Positions 1 to 10,534 of a DNA stretch of 64,000 nt are shown piece after piece. The DNA lies in NCBI RefSeq assembly GCF_014633365.1, contig NC_068347.1, forward strand, positions 11,809,655 through 11,873,654, written 5' to 3'. Source of the DNA: Diospyros lotus (Eukaryota > Streptophyta > Magnoliopsida > Ericales > Ebenaceae). The notes below the pieces were generated by a model that worked only from the letters and a program-made list of their open reading frames with translations, was not told the origin of the DNA and made no database searches. How positions within the stretch are numbered: the stretch's first letter is position 1; every line of letters starts with the position of its first letter. The position numbers were made by a program, and so were the translations under genes.

Positions 1-854
1 TATTAATACAATAAGTATTAATTGCAAATCATCAATGCAAGTTTTGGGGAGAAATTTCTTTTTTCAAAACTATCCTACTTTTATATATATAAAGATTTTG
101 TAATTAATTTAAATTAAATTTTAAATTTCTTTTAAGATTTTATATTTCTTTTTGTTAATTTAATTCAATTTCATTTTAATTTTAAATTATTTAATTACTT
201 TTTAATTTAGCGGCGATTTTTCAAAAATCGCCGCTAAATTAAATTTTTTAATGAATTTTGCGGCGGTTTTTAAAAATCGTCGCAAATATTAATTTAATTT
301 TAATTTTAAATTATTTAATTATTTTTTAATTTAGCGGCGGTTTTGAAAAACCACCGTTAAATTAAATTTTTTGATGAATTTTGCGGCGGTTTTGAAAACC
401 ACCGGAAATATTAATTTAATTTTAATTTTAAATTATTTAATTATTTTTTAATTTTGCAACGGTTTTTCAAAACCGCTGCTAAATTAAAATTTTTTGATGA
501 ATTTTGCGGCGATTTTGAAAACCGCCATAAATGTTAATTTAATTTTAATTTTAAATTATTTAATTATTTTTAATTTAGAAGCGGTTTCTCAAAAATCGCT
601 GCTAAATTTTATTTTTTTTTAATTATTTAATTATTTTCTAAATTTCGCGGCGGTTTTTTGAAAACCGCCGCAAAATTAAATGTTTTAATGAATTTTGCGA
701 CGGTTTTTCAAAACCGCCGCAAAATGTTAAAAAAAACCGCCGCTAAAATAGTATTTTGCGACGGTTTGTAAACCGCCGCAAAATTTCATTTTTTGCTGCG
801 GTTTTAGAAACCGCCGCAAAAAAACTGCCGCTAAAAATCAATTTTTTTGTAGTG
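1..854 (-). mobile_element. CACTA (En/Spm-type) DNA transposon, terminal part, cut by the window edge
   Basis: The right edge reads TTTTTTTGTAGTG, the reverse complement of the classic CACTACAAAAAAA terminus, and ends at 854. Inside lies an array of palindromic GCGGCGGTTTT/AAAACCGCCGC units separated by AT-rich spacers. The first ~100 bases are the reverse complement of about 26590-26720 in the complete CACTA at 25608-28950, so this is a second copy of the same family in the opposite orientation. The other terminus lies outside the window. No transposase frame is visible, so it looks non-autonomous. It interrupts a copia element that continues at 855. Confidence 0.9.
200..840. repeat. CACTA subterminal palindrome array
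   Basis: At least nine copies of a GC-rich palindrome (GCGGCGGTTT-n-AAACCGCCGC with variants) recur here. In the outer part the spacing is an AT-rich unit of ~120 bp built from 'aatttaattttaattttaaa'. Copies close to the terminus are packed tightly. Subterminal arrays of this kind are the usual binding region for the CACTA-family transposase; that role is inferred from the family. Confidence 0.85.
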
Positions 855-1139
855 TGATAATCCTAGATTTGAAATGTAGAGATATGCTTTGAACTTGACA
901 AGGAGTTTTTGAAATAGAAGTTTTTGTTTATGATGTTTCTAGGAAGGTTGAAAAATGTCATTCAATTAAAATGGATGCTCTTATCCTAAAACCTTTTGAA
1001 AGGATCTCCAATAATATCCTTATTCTCTATATATTTTCTTTCTCTTGGAGAGGAGGACGCTTTTTCTTCTTGAGCTACATTTTCTCCCTTAAGCATTTAA
1101 GCATATGATCATTTGATAGATTTGATTTCTTTTTGATCT
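855..1139 (-). pseudogene. Copia pol remnant (linker to reverse transcriptase), decayed
   Basis: On the minus strand a broken frame contains ILLEILSKGFRIRASI. This resembles the conserved 'GDPSKGVRTRASL' linker that precedes the reverse transcriptase in SIRE-like Ty1/copia polyproteins. It is followed by degenerate residues where the RT N-terminus would be. It is cut on one side by the CACTA end and on the other by the solo LTR at 1140-3438. It continues the copia remnant at 3439-6064. The match is by eye and short, so the exact domain is moderately certain. Confidence 0.55.
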
Positions 1140-3438
1140 TATAACATCCTAGATTTTCAACTTAGATATGATCTAATACTTGAGGAAATAAAGCATTTCC
1201 TTTGAAATCGAAAGATTTGATAAGCACGTGTGTGATTCTCGGATGAACTTTCGAGGAACAAATGAAGGATTTTCAAAGGATAGTGGAGGCTAAAGCAAGA
1301 GATCATCATCTTAAGGGATTTTGGGAGGGTTTAAGCAATTCTAGGGCTCAAGTGACATAAGGGCAAAGAACTTTTAGGCCAAGGGGTTATTTGTGATAAA
1401 CTTAAAACATCTACTAACTAAGTGGTTAGGGGAACCAAATGGGCTAGCAAGTTGTTGAAAATGTAATCATGAGCAATGATGAGAATTGTGGAAAATGCAA
1501 TTAACTATGTGGGATGTAGTTGTTAATTAAAGGTGTAATGATGGGAAATCTAGAAAAATGAATTAAACCATGTGGGATGTAATGATGGGAATATTGGAAA
1601 ATCTAATTAAACATGTGGAGGTTCAAAATATCAGGGACACGTGGCACACTTTGGTTGGATGTACATGGATGGAATAATGACGCGACACGTGGCGTGATTT
1701 GGCTCGTCGAAGTTTCCTATAAATAAGGGCTTTGCGGTTATTCATTATGGGCATCAAGAAAGGAGGAAAATGAAGGGAGTTTGAGAGAAGAAATGCTGCC
1801 AAAGGAAGGCGAAAAATCTACCAAAGAACTAGGGAGAAAAGGCCTTGTCGGGAAAGTTTGGGTCACCACCATAAAGCATTCCAAACGACATCAAACTGCA
1901 AGTAAGTCTGGTATCTTTTTATAATCCTATAAAGGGTTGAATAAAGGTGTCATAAGTTCAAACGGGGGTCAAATCGAAGCTAAAACAAGGAAGTTATGAC
2001 TGAAATACCAAAAGGTGGCAGAGTTGTACGTTTTTTAAGGGAGGCGCGTAAGGGCGCGTAAAACCTCATCTTGGCCTGCAATTTTGCATCCTTGACCCTC
2101 TTTTAATTATCTATAACCCTATGTAATCATACTTGGTGTTTGGTTTACTGAAATGCATGGTTTCTGTAAAGAACCCATTCCCGCTCATCATAAATAGTGC
2201 TTCCTAGGGTAAACCTTCAAGGTGAGTGGTTTCCGCATGATTCCTATTTCTTCTTGAATATCCTTGGTCTCCTTTGTGTGGGGTTGGTGGGTTTCATCTC
2301 ATGTTTCCTTACTTCCGAGCATTTCTTTCCTATTTTTCCTGCATCACGGAGTCTGTTGTTATGGTTCGTTGATGGGGTTAAACATGATTACTTTTACGCG
2401 TGGTTTGTGATTTGCACATCATATTTTCCTTGATTTGTGCACCATTCCTATAGGTGGGGTCGTGCGTACTTGATATTCCTTAGTTGGTATTAGAGCTAGA
2501 ATAAATAGTTTGGTTTTGGTTTGAGTTAACTAATTTTGAAGATGCAATAGTGATATGAGTTATTTTGAGTTTTGATATGACTAATCTTGGAAGATATTTT
2601 GGTTTGTGATAGGAATGGATCCACGGATAGAAGAAAACCAATTTCAGCGTGCCATCATGGAAGGATGGATAGTATTGCTAGAAGGACGATATATGCATCT
2701 AGGGGAGAAGTTAGGAGATTTTCTGAATTTAGTTACCCCTACTTTACAATAATTTCTGACCTATGTGATGAATCCCTATGTGGTGGATTTACAAATATTC
2801 TATTTGATTTCCTTACTAACCCGAGAGTGGCAGGACGCTGGAAACGATCTTCGCATTTTGAGACCCTATGATGATTTTGTAACTTTTATTACCCACTTAC
2901 GTGAGGTAAAGGCATACCTAAACCCTGTGGGGGAAGCGACAAACCAGAGTTGCAAAGAGGAACTTGAAGAACGAGATCTTACGCCACCTCCAGGATCAAA
3001 AACCGAGGAAGAGTAACTTTATTATAAGAAACAAATTTTGTTGTTTGAGGATGTAGACTGTGGATGTGTGCGAAGGAAACAAGATAGTGTTTAGGAAAGT
3101 ATAAATAAAGTAATGTGTCAAAAATTGCTATGTACCCTTGTAAACCACAATGATGTATTGTAATAGAAGTTAGGGTACTCAAGGTTGTAAGGGGTGTGTG
3201 TACATGAGTGTCCTACAACTGTACCTTCAGTGATGTGTTGAGTCATTTTTGGAGTATTGGAAGTCGTGAGCATTCCTTGTACTTGTAAATGAAATCTAGG
3301 GGAAACCCCTTTATTTAACTTTGGTTAAGTTTGCAGGTTCGATCCAATGCTTCCGTTGGTAAGGGTTTCCATAGCGCCCATAGGTGATGTCTTCTTATAT
3401 TTCACGTTGTTGTGTATTTGGAAAAGTGGGGCGTTACA
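1140..3438 (+). mobile_element. Solo LTR, family B (copy 1)
   Basis: It starts TATAACATCCTAGATTTTCA (TG mutated to TA) and ends GTGGGGCGTTACA. It aligns end to end with the solo LTR at 53152-55466. It is flanked by GATCT (1135-1139) and AATCT (3439-3443), a target-site duplication with one change. No internal domain or second LTR is present, so this is a recombination-derived solo LTR of 2.3 kb. Short frames inside it are not genes. It sits within the minus-strand copia remnant. Confidence 0.85.
1718..1725 (+). promoter_or_regulatory. TATA box of the family B LTR
   Basis: TATAAATA sits in 'cctataaataagggc', conserved at the same place in the other B copies (about 40531 and 53749). This fixes the sense strand of the family as plus. 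Confidence 0.6.
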
Positions 3439-4802
3439 AATCTAATGAGAGTTTTTCAAATATTTTTCCAAATTCATTGTAACAATCTTCATTAGGTATG
3501 GGAACTCTAATGCTCACATTCTCAACTATAACTTTTATTCTTCTACTACAAGAGTTCTTTTTTTAAATAACCTATATGCTTTACTTTGAGTGAAATAACC
3601 TAAGAAAATTTGTTCCTCACTCTTACCATCAAATTTTCCCATTGTTAAGGATAAAACATGTATTACTAAAAATATGAAAATATGAATTTTTGGTTTCCAA
3701 CATTTATATAACTCATAGGGGTTTACTTTAAGATAAGCTTTATGGAATCCCTAGTCAACATGTAGCATGAGGTGTTAATGGCTTAGACCAAAAGATTTAC
3801 ATAACACAATTCTAGCCATTTCTTATAAAGATCTATTTTTCTTTTCAACTACCTCATTTTGTTAGCACTAGAAAAATTATGATCAATATTATTTTCCTTA
3901 CAATAATGCTTGAATTGTTCATTTCAAAATCTCTTAAATGTTACACTTTTAGATGCAAGAGATATTACCCAAGATTACCTAGAATAGTCATCTTCAATGA
4001 CAAGGATATAATGTTCTTCACTTTAGGCTTTTGGGTTCTCATAGGTCCAATGGGATCTAAGTAAAGTAAGATTCGAGACCTAGACGTTGAGATTTTGTTT
4101 GAAGGCTTAAATGATATACCTATTTGTTAGCCTTTCATGCATGCCTCACAAATGTAATATTTTTCATATTTAAGCTATAGGCAATCTCTTAACAAGATCA
4201 TGTTTGGATAGTTTAAGAATATTCACGCTTGCATGACTTAGTCCATTATGGCATAGATAAATATTTGAGAGATGAATGATACTAGGCATTTCTCTTATAC
4301 TAGATAAGGATAAGTCTATGCACAAATTCTATCTTATTTTCTATGATCTTTATTTCATTTGTGACAAGATATTTCACATGAATTGGCATTACAGCATACT
4401 TATATCTCTTATCACATAATTGACTTATGCTAGATAGGTCATGTATAGAACACCTATCAAGATAGCATTTTCTAGCATATATCAATAAACTTTACTTTCC
4501 CTTTACTCAATGAATATATCAAAACACTATGACTCTCCCTTAATTTTTGAAATCAATACAAGTTTTTAACAATATCATAAAGTGAAAACTCATAATTCAT
4601 TATCATCAAAAACTAATAAGCATAGAGAGGATAGGGATAGAAACATACCACCAAGATTTTGTTTAATAAAATCTTACTCTTGGATGGCAATACATCTTTT
4701 TGGGTTGAATCTCTTTTTCATCACCTTTTCCTTCATGCCTAACTCATCCATAAAGATTTCTCTTTAAAGTTCATTTGGATGCCAAGCAACCTACAAAAAC
4801 AA
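3439..4802 (-). pseudogene. Copia pol remnant (GAG-pre-integrase, integrase), decayed
   Basis: The minus strand keeps pieces of a Ty1/copia polyprotein in several frames. LSKHDLVKRLP is the GAG-pre-integrase signature. VIEDDYSR is from the integrase core. VVEKKNRSL and EMARIVLCKSFGLS are from the end of the integrase. KSEEQIFLGYFTQSKAYRLF is the conserved 'FLGY' block. Many stops and frameshifts separate them, so nothing is translatable as a unit. The order runs downstream of gag on the same strand, as in SIRE/Maximus-type elements. Protease cannot be placed confidently. Confidence 0.75.
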
Positions 4803-6008
4803 CTATCCACAGGCTTTTGGTGCCCAAACCACTTTGGGTTCACCATTGTTAGCATAGAGCTCCTCCTTAGGAACCCAAATTTGTTTAAGCTTATGTGGAT
4901 GTTTTGTTATGAAACCTTTATATTTAAAATGGTTCCAATGGTTAGAATGTGAAGGAAATGATTTTAGTTTGAAATTTGTTTTCCTTTTATCCTTATGCAC
5001 ATTCCTCTTAAAATGATAATTTTTAGGTTTCAAAACATACTTGGATTTTTGGGGTTTAGCATAAAAACTATTAGATATCTTAGTTCCCTTAGGAACCTAT
5101 TTCATTTTTGGACCACTCGATAATTTCCTTTTAAAAGGCCAACATGATGCAATGTGGCCAAATTTACAACAATGAAAACATTTAATGTCATGAGAGGTGT
5201 GTGAAGATGATCTTTCGACATTAGCTCTTTGACTATGAAAATTTTGAACACATTTGTCATGATTACAAGAAATTGAAATCTTCCTATTAAAAATAGGCTT
5301 CCCATTCAAAGTACTTTTAGGAGATTTCAATTGATTTTCTTTCAAATTATTTTCCATTGAAAATTCTTTATTGGATGCAAGTAATAGTTCATTCTTTGAT
5401 TTTAAAGCTTCCAACTCATTAGATGGTAAATCTAATTGTTTTTGAAGAGTTTTATTTTTCAAATATTGTTTTTCAAAATTAACACACAATTCATCAAAAG
5501 CATGTAATAACTCTTCTTTTGAAAACTCAACATCACAATCATCATTATTATCACTATCATAAGTAGAAGTAGAGGTTACCTCTTCTTCTTGAGCTATGAA
5601 GCACATATTTGATGTTGGGATTTCTTCCTCCTCTATTTGTTGATGATTCAAAAGATTTTCACCCTGCACACTTTCATCATCATGCTCACCACATTTGTTA
5701 GATAGATAGATTGAATCAAGAGTATTCAATATATCTTTAGCATTAGGGCATTTAGAAATTTTAACATAAACATCATCATTTAAAGCATGTTGTAAAATAT
5801 GCATAGCTCTAATATTTAAAGAAAAATTCTTTTTGTCATGATCATCCCATTCCAACTTTGGTTTTGAAACAAAACCATTTTTCACAATATTCCACAAATA
5901 GCAATCAACGGAGGTCATGAAAACACAAATTCTTATTTTCTAATGTTCATAGTATGAGCCATCAAAATAAGGTGTCACATTTATAGGATAACCTTCCTTA
6001 AGAGCCAT
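4803..6008 (-). pseudogene. gag: Copia gag, SIRE-like, with two in-frame stops
   Basis: The frame begins at an ATG at 6008 (MALKEGYPI...FDGSYYEH), 43 bases past the primer-binding site, and stays open in the same frame to 4803 apart from two TAG codons. One is at residue 23, where copia gags carry Trp ('YEHWK'). The other is near 5099, in what is normally 'KWVPKGT'. The longest open part is 273 residues (5918-5097). It has a UBN2-type capsid region near LWNIVKNGF, an acidic and coiled middle, and a zinc knuckle CFHCCKFGHIASC (C-x2-C-x4-H-x4-C). The C-terminal part has the IWVPK motif typical of SIRE-type gag. The protein would coat retrotransposon RNA in virus-like particles, but this copy is dead. 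Confidence 0.85.
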
Positions 6009-6050
6009 GGATCTCTCATTAGATTGTTAGACCTAAAAACAAGGAGTTAG

Positions 6051-6062
6051 GCTCTGATACCA
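6051..6062 (-). other. Copia primer-binding site (initiator tRNA-Met)
   Basis: The minus strand reads TGGTATCAGAGC, complementary to the 3' end of initiator tRNA-Met, lying between the LTR end (6065) and gag. It sets the element's orientation as minus. Confidence 0.85.
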
Positions 6063-6195
6063 ATTGTTAGATTTTAATAGCGATGGCACCAACACCAAGA
6101 GAGACCAATTGTTAGATTTGAATAGCAATGGCACCAACACCAAGAGGGACCAATTGTTACATTTGAATAGCAATGGCATCAACACCAGGAGGGGG
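6061..6195. repeat. 45-bp direct repeat, three copies, at the LTR/PBS junction
   Basis: Copies start at 6061, 6106 and 6151, each beginning CAATTGTTA and continuing 'tttgaatagcaatggcaccaac'. The repeat covers the LTR tip, so the last LTR bases occur three times. The rest of the LTR follows at 6195. Confidence 0.85.
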
Positions 6196-7150
6196 TGAAT
6201 TGGGTTGTTTTAAAATTTTGATTGAACTTGAAAATCTTTTTGATGAAAAATGAGATTTTAGTGAAAGTGATGATTAATGAAATGCTTTGAACAGTAAATG
6301 AGACAAAGAGCACAAGCAAATGAGAGACACAACGATATATAGTGGTTTGGCTTAAATCAAACCTAATCCACTACCTTAGCTCCTCACTAAAGATTTTTCA
6401 ATCAATCCACTAAAAACCTCTTATCTCTTCGGATAGGCCCTCTAGCAACAAGCTAGGAAATTACAACCTCTTTCTAAAACAAGCAAGCCCTCTACCACCA
6501 AGCTAGGTATTTCAACCCCTTGCTTCAATAAGCAAGTCCTCTAGCACAACAAGCTAGGAATCAAAATCCTCCTACAAGTAATGTAGGCTCTCTAGCAAAA
6601 CAAGCTAGGAAAAATGCAGAGAGATATAAGATAGGAGAAGATCTGAGAAATAATATTCTTAGTTACAAATTCTCTTAAATATAAAGACAAGGCTTGATAA
6701 TGAATTTAACAAAATGAATACAAAGCCTTGAAAAGAGAACGAATTTACTAATGAAGCACAATAATGATCTTAGCACTTGGGAGCTTGTAATGTAATCTCT
6801 TGGTTAGTTTGAATCACCCATTTGACTTATATTTATAGTGCCTTGAATGCCCATTCATGAATGTTACCGTTGGTAGTGGAAAAGCCACTTTTGGAGAGTG
6901 GAAAAACTAGCCATTACATGCTATCTGCGACTAACCAGTCGACAGCTTCATCTAACCGATCAACAAGTTCATAATATCGATCGACAGGTCATGATGTAGA
7001 GACGATCGACAGCAAACAACTGAGAGCATGTCGAGCAACCAGTCGACAGCATGATTAGAACTGGTCGACAGGTAGGTACAAATGGTCGACATATTAGAAT
7101 ATATGTATTAGAATTTCTTGAGGATACAATTTATAGCATGTATGCATCAC
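6065..7150 (-). mobile_element. Copia LTR (family E, copy 1) of the SIRE-like element
   Basis: It directly abuts the PBS. It carries the box 'ggtgaattgggtt' and 'tatagtggtttggctt...aatccactacctt', both shared with the LTRs at 24599, 42924 and 55848. Within 6925-7095 there is a loose array of the palindromic hexamer GTCGAC ('aaccagtcgacag', 'ggtcgacaggt'). The far end is not clearly seen; 7150 is approximate. Confidence 0.7.
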
Positions 7151-7543
7151 AACCACATTTTATTTTATTTATATTTTACCTTCCATTTACTTTAATACAT
7201 AAATGTAAATAAAAAAGTACCCCCCATTTAGATTCAATAAAAATATCTAGAAAATCAAAATCCATAACAATAAAAAAGCAGAATTTGAGTTTTAGTACAA
7301 ACTTAAGATTTTGTGATTTTACCACCTTCAAAATATACATTTTTTATTTCTTGAAAAAATCGTTAAAAATTATTTTAACACTAATGGATATTAGCTATTG
7401 AAATACCAGGAGATAGTTTTCTAAAAAGAAAACATTTTCTTATATGTCTCCTTATAAGATACTAACCTTCCAAACTTAGAAAAATATTGAAACCTTATCA
7501 AAAAGAGTTTCAAAACATAATGCATGAACTTTGATATGATATG
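7151..7543. other. AT-rich DNA, no gene seen
   Basis: Low-complexity AT-rich sequence between the copia LTR and the LTR fragment at 7544. I see no coding or RNA signal. Confidence 0.5.
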
Positions 7544-8128
7544 AGACTTGGGTGCCATGTGTCCTGTGTGGGCCCCCAAAGACTGATACGTGCTTTTATT
7601 TTCGCTTTTATACTGTGTTGGGCATCTCATGGCTTGTGTGTGCTTGGGGGTTGATGTTTTGGGGAGAGTTTACAGGATATGGTCAGCCTACAACCTTTCT
7701 TTCTTTATACTTGCTGAGTCTCTCGACTTACTTTGTTTTCTATTATTCCAGGTAGTGGTAGCGTGGGTCAAGGGCAAGAGTGATAGCGCTTAGCAGTAGA
7801 GTCGGTATGGTGTACAGGCAGTTCCGTCAGTTTTCGTCAACTCTGATGTTTGAGAAGGATTGACTCTCTTATTTTTTACTGTGCCAGGTCATTCCTCGTG
7901 TCTCATGTATGTTGACACAAGAGTCTATATTCATTTATGTATCATGTGACCGCTGTGTTAGCGGAGTACCCATAGTGCATGCATGTGTATAGCTTAGTTT
8001 CCGTTGTTTTAGTCCTTGTGTATGCATGCCAGGGTAGTTCTTGTCTTGTGTTTCATTCTTTCTCCTTCCGTAGGCGCTCCCGTTCAAATAGTCCGAGTGG
8101 TTAGGATATCTGGGCGGGGGTGTTTATA
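7544..8128 (+). mobile_element. Truncated LTR related to the Tekay-type element at 13574-21411
   Basis: It ends GGGCGGGGGTGTTTATA. It aligns, with substitutions, to the reverse complement of the last ~590 bp of the 13574/18746 LTRs. The chance frames here share LSLSTYFVFYYSR-like strings with the chance frames of those LTRs. The rest of the 2.67-kb LTR is missing. It is an older, diverged copy in the opposite orientation. Confidence 0.75.
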
Positions 8129-9200
8129 GACTTAGACTTTTCAATTTCATTTAACTTTTCAACCATTATGCACTTTTTGAGTTTTCAACATACATACACA
8201 TGTACATGCTTTGACTTTTCCACATATTTTTCTCTTCCTTTGCTTGGACTTTTCAACACATAAATTTTCATTTTTATCATATTGATCAAGATATAACAAA
8301 ATATATCAAAATACCACATATACAAAAATAATGACCAAATAATGTAGACCCACTAACAAGTAGTTACACAAAATCATTGCTACTTGCCGGAGAAAAAGAA
8401 GAACAAGTGACAAAAGGGCCAAATGCACTAGAGGGTAAAGGAAGGATATGAGAGGAATAGGCGAAGAATCTAAATCTAATAAATAAATACCATTTTGATA
8501 TGATATAATGATTGAATATGTGTTTATGTTAAATAATATACTTATAAAATATGTCTAATATGTACATATATTAACTAACCATAAAATAATATATTTATAA
8601 AATTATGAATAAATTTATTAATATATTTATATTTATAAACGAACATGTTCATGAGATAATTACGAACTTCTAATTAGGTCTGCTCTTGAATCTCTAATCA
8701 AGCTAATTTGCGAACTAACAAGTCGAACTTTATTAAACTCAAACTTGACTCGTTTACAAATCAAGTTTTAAAGTTAGAGTCAATCTCAACTCGTTTACCT
8801 TAACGAATAAATTTTTATCAAGCCGAACACTGAGTCGCTCACGAGCAGCTTTACTCATTTACAACTCTATTTCTTACCTTATTTGCCTAGCAATATACCT
8901 TATTACAAAACTAAAAAAAATAAAAAATTCATACATAATTGAAAAAATTAAAGCCTCCTTCTAAAATGTAAACTAACCACAAAGTTTAATACTCTATTAA
9001 AAAATTAAAACTTTATTATAAAATTGTAACAAACTAAAAAAAATTAAATTTTTTTTGATAATTTAATAAAAACAATAAAAAAGATGTGAAATTTCATGAA
9101 ATAATCGAAGAACAAAAGCATATGTGAAGTACACTTTGGATAAATTAGGCCGGCAGGCAGCCCACAATGGCACAATCCTCAATCCATTCATTTGCTTGGT
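8129..9200. other. AT-rich intergenic DNA, no gene seen
   Basis: It has short repeats of 'acttttcaa' and 'aaattcataca' type and is otherwise featureless. No frame here is believable as a gene. Confidence 0.5.
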
Positions 9201-9389
9201 GTCGGTGCACTCTTTTATCTGTATCTTTATCTCTATCATAAGATATATATATATATATATATGGTGCACTCTTTTATCTGTATCTTTATCTCTATCATAT
9301 ATATATATATATATATATATGGTGCACTCTTTTATCTGTATCTTTATCTCTATCATAAGATATATATATATATATATAGAGGCACCGAC
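9201..9389. repeat. 58/59-bp minisatellite with (TA)n tails, flanked by an inverted repeat
   Basis: Three units start at 9204, 9263 and 9321. Each is 'ggtgcactcttttatctg' plus 'tatctttatctctatcat' and a TA run. GTCGGTGC at 9201-9208 and GCACCGAC at 9382-9389 form inverted ends. YIYIYI-type frames read from it are artefacts. Confidence 0.85.
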
Positions 9390-9900
9390 GGACTCCGCTG
9401 TATACCAATGCCGCCATGCGTGGCTTTTGCCTCAAAAACACCCTACATTTCCATTTGTCTCTACTGCATCCTCTTTTCTCTTTAAGCTTGATAGATATGA
9501 CATATTTATTGGAGATTCTTTAATAATTAAAAAATATAATATTTAATTTTTAAAATATAAAATATTAAAATTATTATGTTAAATATGAAAAATTATTAAA
9601 AATATAGTATTTAATTTTTAAAATGTAAAATATCAATATTTGATATGTTAAATATTACAAATTATTATTTAAAATTTGTACCATGACTAAAAATAAAACA
9701 AAACGATTATCTACGTTACATACGTACCACAATAAACTTAATACATAAATATGATATTTCGTCTCTTAATAATTAAAAAATTAATTTAACATTTAGTCTC
9801 TAATACGAAAAAAATTAATAAAAAAATACCTAAATTTCATAAAAAGACTTAAAAGTTTTATAAAAAAATCTAAATTTCATAAAAAAAATCTAAAAAATTA
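9390..9900. other. AT-rich sequence leading into an inverted-repeat block
   Basis: Contains 'aaatatgatatttcgtctcttaataatt', whose reverse complement with changes recurs near 11130-11200. From about 9830 the 'cctaaatttcataaaaa' motif begins. No gene is seen. Confidence 0.5.
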
Positions 9901-10534
9901 TATAATACTCTAAGAGCTCAGAAAATAATAATATATATCGAGAATAAATAAGAAAAGAAACAACACTAGTTGAATATCTTTTGGGCTGAATGTAGACAAA
10001 GAACTCCTGTATTAAGCGTGCTTGAACTGGGAAAGATAAATGACCCTTGAGAAGTTCGCGTAGATCCATCAAAGTAAGTTGTTATGGTCTTTCTTATCGC
10101 TCGATACGGGATGTTATTACAGGTGGTATCAGAGCCGACCCTTGATGAAAGCAGTCCGATGAAGGCAGGGAATGGCGCCGAGGTGTGAGAACCTAAACAA
10201 GGAGCGCCTCCTAGCAGGGTTTTAGGATGACAGCCTCCAAAGGGGAGAAGATTTGGAACCAGTTGTAAGATCACATGATAAGTACATCATGTGCTCAAGG
10301 AGAGATAATGTAATACCCTAAGAGTCTAGAGAATGATAGTATATATCGAGGATAAATAAGGAAGGAAAAAAACACCAGCTGAATACATTTTAGACTAAAT
10401 ATAGACAAAGAACTCTCGAGTTGAACATGCTTGAATTGGAAAAACTTAAGAATGGGTGACTCTTGGAAAGTTCGCATAGGTCCATTAAAATAAGTTGTTC
10501 CAGTTCTTCCTATCGCTCAATGCAAGATGTTACA
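9901..10534 (+). mobile_element. TRIM (terminal-repeat retrotransposon in miniature)
   Basis: Two LTRs (9901-10121 and 10309-10534) start TATAATACTC and TGTAATACCC and end TTACA. They flank a ~187-bp non-coding core with a PBS at 10124 and a purine-rich tract (AAGGAGAGATAA) before the second LTR. The 5-bp target duplication is AATTA (9896-9900 and 10535-10539). It has no coding capacity and needs enzymes supplied by another element. The LTRs differ at many positions, so it is older than the related tandem copy at 50331. Confidence 0.92.
10124..10135 (+). other. TRIM primer-binding site
   Basis: TGGTATCAGAGC two bases after the first LTR, complementary to initiator tRNA-Met. Confidence 0.85.
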
